A DNA stretch of 64,000 nucleotides from Palsa-1033 sp963735455 (lineage in GTDB: Bacteria; Chloroflexota; Limnocylindria; Limnocylindrales; CSP1-4), in the NCBI GenBank assembly GCA_963735455.1, contig CAVTKZ010000004.1, positions 124,001 through 188,000 on the forward strand, read 5' to 3'. This document shows, piece after piece, positions 16,673 to 23,925 of this stretch (its first letter is position 1; the number at the start of each line of letters is the position of its first letter). The notes below the pieces were generated by a model. That model was given only the letters and a program-made list of their open reading frames with translations, did not search any database and had not been told where the DNA came from. Both the position numbers and the translations under genes were made by a program.

Positions 16673-17371
16673 CGCTCGAAGCCGTCCTTGGTCACGTCCA
16701 GCCGCAGTCGCAGCAGTCCTCGCCGAAGCTGGGTCTTGATCGTTGGGATCGGCCGGCCCGTCTGGGCGGCGATCTCGGCGAGGGAGAGCTCGCCGAAGAA
16801 GCGCAGGAGGACGACTTCGCGGTACGGCTCAGCCATGGCCAGGAGGGCGTGGCGCAGCTGGCCGCCCCGCTCGGCGGCAAGCGAGGCTTCGGCCGGGTCC
16901 TCCGACGGCGAGCTCAGCCGATCGAGCGGGCCGGCCGAGAGCGCGTCGTCGGGGTCGCTCGCCAGCGGATCGAGGCGCAGCATCGGGCGGCGGCCTGCCG
17001 CCCGGCGGAGGGCGACCCGAAATCGCGATCCGGCGCAGCCAGGACCCGAAGGAACCCGTTGCTCGCCACGAGGGCAGCGAGCGATAGGCGATCACGAACG
17101 CCTCCTGGGCCGCATCCTCGGCGTCGTCGTGGTCGGCGAGGACGCGGTAGCAGGCGCGGACGGTCGCGACCGCCTCGCGCTCGACGAGGACGCGGAACGC
17201 CTCCCGGTCGCCGGCCAGGACGGCCTCGACGACCCGGAGCGCCTCATCGTCGCGTGGGGCGTCGGCCGGCGCTGCGCCCTGGGCGTCGCCGAGGTAGGCG
17301 ATGATCGGTTCTCCGCTGCGACGTGGTGGGCCACTGTACTGGCGCCCAGGTGGGGCCGTCGATTGGACCAT
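16669..17371 (-). pseudogene. ECF sigma-70 factor, single-base frameshift
   Basis: Region 2 (AFRVLVEREAVATVRACYRVL, DAEDAAQEAFVIAYRSLPSW, FGSWLRRIAI) and region 4 (ALLAMAEPYREVVLLRFFGEL, LAEIAAQTGRPIPTIKTQLRRGLLRLR) are both complete but in different frames. Taking one base out of the A run at 17020-17022 joins IAI to RVALRRAAGRRP and gives one standard ECF protein of about 233 residues with an extended linker. As written, region 2 runs on to 16829 and region 4 starts at 16983. It is coupled to a membrane anti-sigma gene. Either the gene is intact and the sequence has an error, or the system is inactivated. Confidence 0.75.
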
Positions 17372-17696
17372 CGGCCTGCTTCCGGTGGGCTAATTGAGCA
17401 CACCCAGTGGTCGAGCCGAGATCGATCGCGACGGCGAGCACATCCCGGGCGTTCCTCCTCGACACGGTCTCCTTGGGCGAGTTCGATCGCCGCTACCTCC
17501 ATGAGACAGAAGTACCGCCCAAGGTTTCACGGCCCGCAGCTGGACTCAGCGACGCGCTCTCTTCGAGTAGGCGTCCTCGTGACGGACCGCCTTCGGCTGC
17601 CGAGCGACTCTCAGCGTGGACCGCGGGCTTGACAGAATGTTGTATATATACTATCTTTCGGGCTATAGATAGGATCACCTAGATGGAGTCGATGCA
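17372..17696 (+). other. Divergent 325-base gap between sigma gene and membrane-protein operon
   Basis: The right end contains a clear plus-strand promoter, listed separately. The left 250 bases presumably hold the promoter of the sigma gene, but no consensus could be assigned. A five-codon frame (ATG at 17683, MESMQ) ends in a TGA overlapping the start of the next gene and may help translation. Confidence 0.4.
17629..17657 (+). promoter_or_regulatory. Sigma-70-type promoter
   Basis: TTGACA, a 17-base spacer and TATCTT, about 40 bases upstream of the membrane-protein/XRE operon. The spacer is unusually AT-rich (TGTATATATAC). CTATC at 17651-17655 and GATAG at 17668-17672 form an inverted repeat over the -10 region, a plausible autoregulatory site for the XRE protein. 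Confidence 0.65.
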
Positions 17697-18188
17697 ATGA
17701 CGACAACAGCGCAGGCCGGTCGCGGATCGAGGGTCGACCGCCTATCGCGACGAACCCGGCGGATCATCGCCGCCGCTACCCTGCTGGGCCTCCCCGCGAT
17801 GTATGTCTGGTCGACGATCATGGCGGGCACGTCGGTCCCGTCGGTGGCCTGGGGGCCGGTTACGTTCCTGTTGATCGGGATCACGATCGCAGGCTCGTTC
17901 ATCCTGTACCGCTTCATCCAGCACCGCGCCGATCGGCCTGGCGCCGGGCTCGACGAGCGCCAGCGCCAGTTACGGGATCAGGCGTGGATCCTGAGCTACC
18001 AGATCCTGGCCGCCGTTGTGATCGTCGCTGTTGCGATTGCGGCGGTCTCCGTGCTCGGGTTCGATCGGCCAATTGCGATTGATGCGAACTTGGCGAGCGC
18101 GGTGGCGATCTCGGTCGGGGTCTTGCTGCCGATCCTGCCGATCGCCGCCCTCGCGGCGATCGAGCCCGACCCACCGGCGGAGCAGTGA
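17697..18188 (+). CDS. Four-segment membrane protein paired with an XRE regulator
   Basis: 163 residues with four hydrophobic segments in two hairpins: IIAAATLLGLPAMYVW / WGPVTFLLIGITIAGSFILY, and LAAVVIVAVAIAAVSVLGF / AVAISVGVLLPILPIAAL. A charged loop between them contains DERQRQLRDQAW, which resembles the DERE motif of DUF2178-like small membrane proteins. Such proteins commonly sit next to a small HTH regulator, as here (ATGA overlap with the next gene). The pair probably forms a membrane-linked regulatory switch; that is inference from the arrangement. Confidence 0.7.
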   Translation: MTTTAQAGRGSRVDRLSRRTRRIIAAATLLGLPAMYVWSTIMAGTSVPSVAWGPVTFLLIGITIAGSFILYRFIQHRADRPGAGLDERQRQLRDQAWILSYQILAAVVIVAVAIAAVSVLGFDRPIAIDANLASAVAISVGVLLPILPIAALAAIEPDPPAEQ

Positions 18189-18475
18189 TGGCGCGTGTCG
18201 CGGAGCGGGTCGAACCCGTCCTCCACAACCGCCTCGCGGTCCTACGCGCCGAGCGGGGCCTGTCGCGCCAGGAGCTCGCGGACGCCCTGGCCGTGAACTA
18301 TCAGACGATCGGCTACCTCGAGCGAGGCGAATACAACCCAAGCCTCGAGCTCGCCCTCCGGGCGGCGGAGTACTTCGGTTTGCCCGTCGAAGCAATCTTT
18401 AGCCGCCGGCCGTTCGCGTTGATGTCCAACCAGCTCTACGCGCCCGCCGACCGAGCAGGGGACGCCGAGGGATAG
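18185..18475 (+). CDS. XRE-family helix-turn-helix regulator
   Basis: 96 residues, overlapping the membrane-protein stop by ATGA, with a second ATG one codon on. The HTH is complete: LAVLRAERGLSRQELADALA, then NYQTIGYLERGEYNPSLELALRAAEYFGLPVEAIF, as in the short YozG/Cro-like regulators that accompany small membrane proteins. The C-terminal 25 residues are not recognisable. It probably binds the inverted repeat over the operon promoter. Confidence 0.85.
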   Translation: MMARVAERVEPVLHNRLAVLRAERGLSRQELADALAVNYQTIGYLERGEYNPSLELALRAAEYFGLPVEAIFSRRPFALMSNQLYAPADRAGDAEG

Positions 18476-18486
18476 GCGTGGCGGCG

Positions 18487-18508
18487 GCCAGCGGGCGGAC
18501 GCGCTGGC
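18487..18508. terminator. Hairpin between convergent genes
   Basis: GCCAGCG, eight-base loop, CGCTGGC, between the XRE gene and a convergent SnoaL-like gene. It is a perfect 7-bp stem with no T run; it probably serves as a terminator for the XRE operon and perhaps for both sides. Confidence 0.45.
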
Positions 18509-18531
18509 AACAACCTCCGCCCCAATCGCGC

Positions 18532-18909
18532 CTAAGCGCTTGCCCGCTTGCGCAGCTCGGCCATGACCTCGGGCCAGCGGGCGAACTCGAAGACGAGCCG
18601 GGCCTCCCGGATCTTGCCGTCTTGAACGGTCACGATCTCCGCGCACGGCACGACGCCAACCGGTGTATCGGTGACGAAGTCGTAGGTAATCGCGACCTGG
18701 TCGCGATCGACGATCGTCTGGCGGATCTCATTCCTGAGAAGAATCAGCCCGAAGTTCTGGAGAGCCTTGGCCCACGCGGCGCGGTCGAACTCCTGGCCCC
18801 CGGTCCAGCCGATGAGATCCGGATGGAGCAGGGCGTCGAGCCGATCGAAGTCCTTCTCGCCAACAGCGGTGATGTAGCCGATCGCCACTCGGCCTGGATC
18901 GCTTGCCAT
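18532..18909 (-). CDS. SnoaL-like (NTF2-fold) protein
   Basis: 125 residues from MASDPGRVAIGYITAVG; a longer start 12 codons upstream is possible but starts in Arg-rich sequence. It has the NTF2-like alpha+beta cone pattern: AIGYITAVGEKDFDRLDALLHPD, WAKALQNFGLILLRNEIRQ, VAITYDFVTDTPVG, then AEIVTVQDGKIREARLVFE. Such proteins are small-molecule isomerases, cyclases or ligand-binding proteins. It is the last of three co-directed genes after the GntR regulator and a second SnoaL-like gene. The active-site residues are not distinctive enough to name a reaction. Confidence 0.8.
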   Translation of the reverse strand: MASDPGRVAIGYITAVGEKDFDRLDALLHPDLIGWTGGQEFDRAAWAKALQNFGLILLRNEIRQTIVDRDQVAITYDFVTDTPVGVVPCAEIVTVQDGKIREARLVFEFARWPEVMAELRKRASA

Positions 18910-18978
18910 GATCCGGATTCTACGCTCGGGGCCGGCGGGCCTCATGGTCGTCGACAGGAGGCGTCGGCGGACCGCTTT

Positions 18979-19380
18979 TCAGGAGGCGCCCCCAAGTTGC
19001 TGGCGAATCGCGAGGTGATCCATCTCGTGCCAGTGGTGGATGACTCGGCCGTCAAGAAGGAGAAACAACTCCAGGGCGCCGACTCGGAACCCCCGCCCGC
19101 TCGGCTCGATGCCCTCATACGATCCCGCTTGGGTTCCGGAGTAGGTCACTCGGGTCAGGACTTTGTCGCCGACCGCCAGCACGTCGTCGATCGTGACCTG
19201 CACGTCGGGGAAGCTCGCGAAGAAGCCCTCCAGCGATTCACTGAAGCCCTTGATACCGATCGCCACGCCGTTCTGGGCGAACGTCTCATGGTGCGTCTCG
19301 AGCAGCGCCCGTACGTCGTGATGGTTCCAGCAACCTTCCCAGAACCGCAGCACGACCGCCGTGTTCTCGTCGATTCCCAA
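18979..19380 (-). CDS. SnoaL-like ester cyclase family protein
   Basis: 133 residues from a TTG start seven bases after the gntR stop. The sequence follows the SnoaL-like polyketide-cyclase/ester-cyclase pattern: FWEGCWNHHDVRALLETHHE, IKGFSESLEGFFASFPDVQVTIDDVLAVGDKVLTRVTYSG, and LELFLLLDGRVIHHWHEMDHLAIRQQLG, where the WHEMD end is characteristic of the family. It is probably co-transcribed with the GntR gene. Substrate unknown; the neighbouring operon suggests a role in breakdown of an imported organic compound. Confidence 0.8.
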   Translation of the reverse strand: MGIDENTAVVLRFWEGCWNHHDVRALLETHHETFAQNGVAIGIKGFSESLEGFFASFPDVQVTIDDVLAVGDKVLTRVTYSGTQAGSYEGIEPSGRGFRVGALELFLLLDGRVIHHWHEMDHLAIRQQLGGAS

Positions 19381-19387
19381 TCGACTC

Positions 19388-20110
19388 TCAGTCCCGGCTG
19401 CGTCGGACGTCGAATGAGAAGTAGTCGCCGCGCAGGTAGTCGTGCGCGTAGATCAGGAAGACCTGCGACTTCGAGACGATCGTCTGGACGAGCAGGATGC
19501 ACGGCGCGTTGGCCGGGAAGCCGGTGGCCTTGGCCACGTGGCGGGGCACGGTAACGGCCCTGATCTGGGTGTTCGCGGCGGTCGGCCGTTGGCCGAGCTC
19601 ATCGAGCATCAGGTGCAACGGTCGCGACCAGTCATAGCCCGACGTCGGGCCTGGAAAGAGCGCCCGGGGCAGGACGTCCTTCTGGTAGGTCAGGGGCTCG
19701 CCGTCCTGGGTGCGCAAGCGCTCCAGGTGAATGACATCGTCCGTTGACGAGAGGCCGAGGGCCGACATCTCCTCCGGTGTCGGTGGACCGACGGAGAAGC
19801 TCAGGACCTGGTCGGTGATTCGATAGCCCATGCCGTCGAGCAGCTCCGTGATGCCTTCGAGCCGGGTGATCGGACGCTCGACGACGGGCAGTGCTGAGAT
19901 GTACCGGCCACTGCCTCGGCGTACTTCGAGAACGCCGTCCTGCTCGAGGAGGCGCAGTGCCTCACGCAGCGTCGACCGCGAAACCTCGAACTGGTCCGAC
20001 AGCTCGTCTTCGGCAGGCAATTGGTCCCCGGGCTTCAGGCGCTGCTCCATGACGAACTGACGCAATCCATCCCGAACTTGGAGCGGCAGCGCCCGCCGAT
20101 CACGTGCCAT
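19388..20110 (-). CDS. GntR-family transcriptional regulator (HutC/FarR type)
   Basis: 240 residues. The N-terminal winged helix is typical of GntR (LKPGDQLPAEDELSDQFEVSRSTLREALRLLEQDGVLEVRRGSGRYIS, residues about 26-73). The rest is a UTRA ligand-binding domain of the HutC class, with DDVIHLERLRTQDGEPLTYQKDVLP and the usual C-terminal strand IYAHDYLRGDYFSFDVRR. It is divergent from the HD-hydrolase/ABC-transporter operon, and two related palindromes lie between them, so it is the likely local regulator of that operon and of the two SnoaL-like genes behind it. Confidence 0.9.
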   Translation of the reverse strand: MARDRRALPLQVRDGLRQFVMEQRLKPGDQLPAEDELSDQFEVSRSTLREALRLLEQDGVLEVRRGSGRYISALPVVERPITRLEGITELLDGMGYRITDQVLSFSVGPPTPEEMSALGLSSTDDVIHLERLRTQDGEPLTYQKDVLPRALFPGPTSGYDWSRPLHLMLDELGQRPTAANTQIRAVTVPRHVAKATGFPANAPCILLVQTIVSKSQVFLIYAHDYLRGDYFSFDVRRSRD

Positions 20111-20165
20111 CTCGCCGAACTGTCCTCACGAATGCGTGCAGCGAAGCATAGTCTGCACCAAGTTC

Positions 20166-20205
20166 GGTGTCCGGTTGTCGGACATCTGAGGTCTTGTGTC
20201 CGACA
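20166..20205. promoter_or_regulatory. Two related palindromes, candidate GntR operators
   Basis: GGTGTCCG, five bases, CGGACATC forms a near-perfect palindrome, followed eleven bases on by TGTCCGACA with the same half-site. Both lie in the 174-base divergent gap between the GntR gene and the catabolic operon, where GntR-family dimers usually bind. Confidence 0.5.
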
Positions 20206-20284
20206 CCTGATGCCAGTAGACTCGGCGCGATCGGCGCGCATTGAATTGACGTGGCCAGCACGAAGTTGAAGTGAGGTGACAGGG

Positions 20285-20962
20285 ATGACCACGGCGCAAG
20301 GCGACACGGAACGGCTCGGGCTCATCCGGGAAGGCGTGCGGGCCAGTCTTCCCGAGCTGGCCCGGATCACGGATCTCGACCTGCGCGAGAAGTGCGTCGA
20401 CGCCTGGGTCATGGCGTTGTCCCAGACCGAATTCGATCACATCGAAGACATCCCACCGATCGGCACGCCATCGAGCCCCTACCTCAAGACGCTCACGCAG
20501 GCCGACCACATGCGCGCAACCGCGACGATTGCGATCGGGATGGTCGACGGGCTCGAGGAGGTCGCCGGTCCGACCCGGATCAACCGCGACCTCGTCATGG
20601 CCGGTGCGCTGCTCCACGACGTCGGCAAGGCCTGGGAGATGAGTCCGCGCAATCGCGCCCGGTGGCAAGCGGATCCGGCAGCCGCGGGCAATCCGTCGTT
20701 CCGTCACTCGGCCTACGGGGCTCATATCTGCCTGACCGTGGGGCTGCCCGAGACGATCGCCCATACCGCCGGCTACCACTCCGGCGGTGGTGAGGGTGAA
20801 TGGATCCAGCGAAGCATGGAGAACACGGTCGTCTACCTGGCGGACCTTGCGTTCTGGAAGATGGCCGAACGGGCCGGACTCATCGAGCACGAAATGTTCG
20901 ATCCAGAGACCACCCTATTCAGGCTCGGCATGCGCCGCCGGCCGGACCACCTCGAGGGGTAG
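20285..20962 (+). CDS. HD-domain phosphohydrolase-like protein
   Basis: 225 residues from the ATG spaced eight bases after GAGG; an in-frame GTG nine bases earlier is an alternative. An HD domain is visible: H of KTLTQADHMRAT, the LLHDVGKAWEM doublet (about residues 114-124) and further histidines in FRHSAYGAHI and HTAGYHSGGGEG, all expected metal ligands. The usual role is metal-dependent phosphate-ester hydrolysis, here probably on a small metabolite rather than a signalling nucleotide. It is the first gene of a catabolic operon followed by an ABC importer, SDR and amidohydrolase, and lies opposite the GntR regulator. Confidence 0.8.
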   Translation: MTTAQGDTERLGLIREGVRASLPELARITDLDLREKCVDAWVMALSQTEFDHIEDIPPIGTPSSPYLKTLTQADHMRATATIAIGMVDGLEEVAGPTRINRDLVMAGALLHDVGKAWEMSPRNRARWQADPAAAGNPSFRHSAYGAHICLTVGLPETIAHTAGYHSGGGEGEWIQRSMENTVVYLADLAFWKMAERAGLIEHEMFDPETTLFRLGMRRRPDHLEG

Positions 20963-21046
20963 CCAGCCTATGACCGACAGAGATGGCCCCAGCCGCGCTG
21001 AGCCCAGCGCAGCCCGTACGTCAATTCGTTGGTGGAGGAGAGTCGT

Positions 21047-22777
21047 ATGAGAAGGTTCATTGCCGCCGGGGCGGCGCTCGTCCTGCTCGTCTCGGCATGT
21101 GGCAGCAACGCCACACCGGTGCCGGCAGCGTCTGGACCGGCAACGTCGTCGGCACCAGCCGCGTCGGTCCCGGCGGGCAGCAGCTCGGCTCCGGCGAGCA
21201 CCGTCGCCGGCCGCAGCACGATGATCATCGCCATTCCGGGCACGCCGCCCGGGATCGACCCAGATGAGGATGCCGCGCCACAGGAATTCACGATCGGCGC
21301 TCAGCTCTTCGCCGAGTCGGGCCTCACCTGGCAGCAGATCCCCTACGCGGCGCAGCAGACTGTCGCCGACCCTAACAAGGTCCCCGGCTTCTGGGTCGCG
21401 AATACCGACCAAAGCACGCTCCAGCCCGGGATCATCTCGTCGTGCACCCTCGCCCCCGACGGCTCCAAGGTCACGATGGTCCTTCGCCAGGGAGTCAAGT
21501 CCGCCTACGGCAACGAGTTCACGACGGCGGACATCGAGTACGGCCTGAAGCGCAGCGTGGCCGACCAGTTCATCGGCAACTTCTTCATGGGCGTCGGCGG
21601 GGCCGGCGACATCACCCAGTGGAAGGCCGTTGACAAGTACACGATGGAAGTCGACCAGAAGGGCGGCGCCTCGCTCTACAACCTGTGCCCGTTGCTGGCC
21701 CACTCGGGCGCGGCGCCCTCGTGGATCATGGACTCGACCGAGGTCCAGAAGCACGCCACCACGGCCGATCCGTGGGCTCGTGACTGGGTCAGCCACAACG
21801 GATCCTGGTTTGGCGCCTACTACATCACCGACTGGGAAAGCGGCAAGCAGGTCGTCCTCCAGGCCAACCCAAACTACTACGGGACGCAGCCGTCGATCCA
21901 GAAGATCATCTACCAAGTGGTTCCCCAGGACGCTGACCGGATCGCCCTGTTGAAGGCCGGCAAGGTCGACCTCATCGAGGGCATCTCACCGACCGAGGCG
22001 CAGGGCCTCGACGGCCAGCCCGGCGTCCGGCCGATCGCCGTCCAGGCCAACAAGCAGTTCTTCGCGTTCATGAACGACTCGATCGCGCCGTTCAACAACG
22101 TGCTCGTCCGCCAGGCGCTCAACTACGCCCTCGATCGGCAGACGATCACCGACAGCATCTATCACGGGCTGGGCGTCCCCTACCAGGGCTGGCTGCCGGT
22201 CACCTACCCGGGCTATCAGCCGTTCACGACGTACAACTACAACCTCGACAAGGCCAAGCAGCTGCTGGCCCAGGCGGGCTTTCCAAATGGCTTCTCGACC
22301 ACCCTGTCGTACTCGTCGGGCAGTCCTGAGGAGGCCCAGGTCGCCGTCGACTGGCAGACGTCACTCAAGCAGATCGGGGTCAACCTGACTCTCAAGGTCC
22401 TGCCCCCGGACGCGATCTCGACCCAGGTCGTGGGCGGCACCGCGACGAACTTCGTGTTCGCCTTCTGGGAGGACGCACCGTTCCTTCCGGATCCGGTCTT
22501 CGCCCTCCAGCTCTGGTATCAGTCAACCGCCAACGCCAAGTGGTTCCATTTCAGCGACCCGAAGGTCGACGCGGACATCACCGGATGCGCCAACATGAAC
22601 ACGCTGCCCGCCCGCACATCGTGCATCCAGGCAGCTGAAAAGGACGTCGATGCGGATGCGCCGGTCGTCAACGTGGTCGCCCCGGACTTCATCTACGCCG
22701 TGACCGACAAGGTCAGCGGCGCAAACTTCAACTACGGCCTCTCGTACGTGGTCGACACCATGTCCATCGCACCGTAA
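21047..22777 (+). CDS. ABC transporter substrate-binding lipoprotein (peptide/nickel family 5)
   Basis: 576 residues started at the ATG behind a strong GGAGGAGA site; an earlier in-frame codon six residues upstream is weaker. The signal MRRFIAAGAALVLLVSACGS has lipobox VSAC, then a Ser/Ala/Pro linker. The body is a family-5 solute-binding protein: LRQGVKSAYGNEFTTADIEYGLKRS, the DRIALLKAGKVDLIEG segment, VRQALNYALDRQTI and YNLDKAKQLLAQAGFPNG. Ligands of this family include peptides, sugars, nickel and opines, and cannot be told here. A perfect 12-bp hairpin after the gene probably reduces read-through to the permease genes, giving excess binding protein. Confidence 0.9.
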   Translation: MRRFIAAGAALVLLVSACGSNATPVPAASGPATSSAPAASVPAGSSSAPASTVAGRSTMIIAIPGTPPGIDPDEDAAPQEFTIGAQLFAESGLTWQQIPYAAQQTVADPNKVPGFWVANTDQSTLQPGIISSCTLAPDGSKVTMVLRQGVKSAYGNEFTTADIEYGLKRSVADQFIGNFFMGVGGAGDITQWKAVDKYTMEVDQKGGASLYNLCPLLAHSGAAPSWIMDSTEVQKHATTADPWARDWVSHNGSWFGAYYITDWESGKQVVLQANPNYYGTQPSIQKIIYQVVPQDADRIALLKAGKVDLIEGISPTEAQGLDGQPGVRPIAVQANKQFFAFMNDSIAPFNNVLVRQALNYALDRQTITDSIYHGLGVPYQGWLPVTYPGYQPFTTYNYNLDKAKQLLAQAGFPNGFSTTLSYSSGSPEEAQVAVDWQTSLKQIGVNLTLKVLPPDAISTQVVGGTATNFVFAFWEDAPFLPDPVFALQLWYQSTANAKWFHFSDPKVDADITGCANMNTLPARTSCIQAAEKDVDADAPVVNVVAPDFIYAVTDKVSGANFNYGLSYVVDTMSIAP

Positions 22778-22806
22778 AGGCCGACCGGTAACGATCGTCG
22801 ACCCAT

Positions 22807-22842
22807 GGACGCGCCCGGCCATCCTCCTGACCGGGCGCGTCC
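22807..22842 (+). terminator. 12-bp stem hairpin after the binding-protein gene (attenuator or RNA stabiliser)
   Basis: GGACGCGCCCGG, twelve-base loop, CCGGGCGCGTCC. It lies between the binding-protein gene and the first permease of the same operon. Such intra-operon hairpins often cause partial termination or protect the upstream message, so the binding protein is made in excess. Confidence 0.6.
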
Positions 22843-22884
22843 CAGACTCGGCTACCTGTCTGGAGGCGCATTGAGCGGCTCGAC

Positions 22885-23925
22885 GTGAAGATCGCGATCT
22901 ACATCGTTCGCCGCCTCCTCCTCGCGATCCCGCAGATGCTCCTCATCTCCGTGGTGACCTTCACCCTCATCCGGATGCTGCCGGGCGATCCTGCTCGACT
23001 CCAACTTGGCCCGAACGCCAGCGAGGCGGGCGTCCAGGCACTCCGAGCCGAGATGCACCTCACGGGCTCGATCCCCGAGCAGTTCGTGTATTACGTCTCG
23101 GGACTCCTCCACGGCGACTTCGGCCGGTCGTGGACGAACGGCTCGGCCGTGTCGTCCGACCTCGCTACCCGCCTGCCGGCGACCCTTGAGCTGATCACCT
23201 TTGGGTTGCTTTTCATCCTGCTCGTGCTCCTGCCGCTCGGGGCGATCACGGCATCGCGGGGCGGCGGCCTCGTGACCCGGATCCTGAAGCGGGTCACCTT
23301 TGTCTACGGCCTCCTGGCCGGAGCCTTGCCCGATTTCTGGATGGGCCTGCTCTTCCTGTTCGTCTTCTTCACCCTGCTTGGCTGGGCCCCGGGACCCGAA
23401 GGCCGGCTGTCGATCCTGACCACACCGCCGCCGACGGTGACCGGCTTCTACACGATTGATTCGCTCCTGGCCGGTCAGCTCGGAACGTTCGGCGACGCGG
23501 CCAGCCATCTCGTACTGCCGGTGCTGACCCTTGGCCTGGTGTACGGCGGCCAGATCTTCAAGACCACGCGCCTGACCGTCGGTCGGGCGCTCCGCAGTGA
23601 GTACACGACCTACCTCGAGGGGCTTGGGGTACCCCATCGCCAGGTCCTCATCCTCGCCTTGCGCAATGCGGCGCCGGCCATCCTGGTGATGACCGGGATC
23701 GTGGTCGGCTTCCTGCTCGGCGGTGCGGTCCTGATCGAGACGGTCTTCAACCTGAACGGGATCGGCGAATACGCCGTGCAGGCAGTGACCTCCGCCGACT
23801 ACGCGCCGGTCCAGGCGTTCGTGCTCGTTGCGGCCCTCTTCACGATGCTGGTCTACCTGATCGTTGACCTGCTCTACTTCGTGATCGATCCGACGGTTCG
23901 AGCCAGGCGAGCCGACAACCGATGA
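22885..23925 (+). CDS. ABC transporter permease, DppB type
   Basis: 346 residues from GTG, with six membrane segments. The N-terminal MKIAIYIVRRLLLAIPQMLLISVVTFTLI and RMLPGDPARLQLGPNAS are the family hallmark. The permease core runs through ATLELITFGLLFILLVLLPLGAI and the EAA-type cytoplasmic loop LRSEYTTYLEGLGVPHRQVLILALRNAAP (about residues 233-262) that contacts an ATPase. It forms the membrane channel with the following fused permease, and its stop overlaps that gene by ATGA. The stretch AGALPDFWMGLLFLFVF is normal for the family. Substrate is set by the binding protein. Confidence 0.9.
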   Translation: MKIAIYIVRRLLLAIPQMLLISVVTFTLIRMLPGDPARLQLGPNASEAGVQALRAEMHLTGSIPEQFVYYVSGLLHGDFGRSWTNGSAVSSDLATRLPATLELITFGLLFILLVLLPLGAITASRGGGLVTRILKRVTFVYGLLAGALPDFWMGLLFLFVFFTLLGWAPGPEGRLSILTTPPPTVTGFYTIDSLLAGQLGTFGDAASHLVLPVLTLGLVYGGQIFKTTRLTVGRALRSEYTTYLEGLGVPHRQVLILALRNAAPAILVMTGIVVGFLLGGAVLIETVFNLNGIGEYAVQAVTSADYAPVQAFVLVAALFTMLVYLIVDLLYFVIDPTVRARRADNR

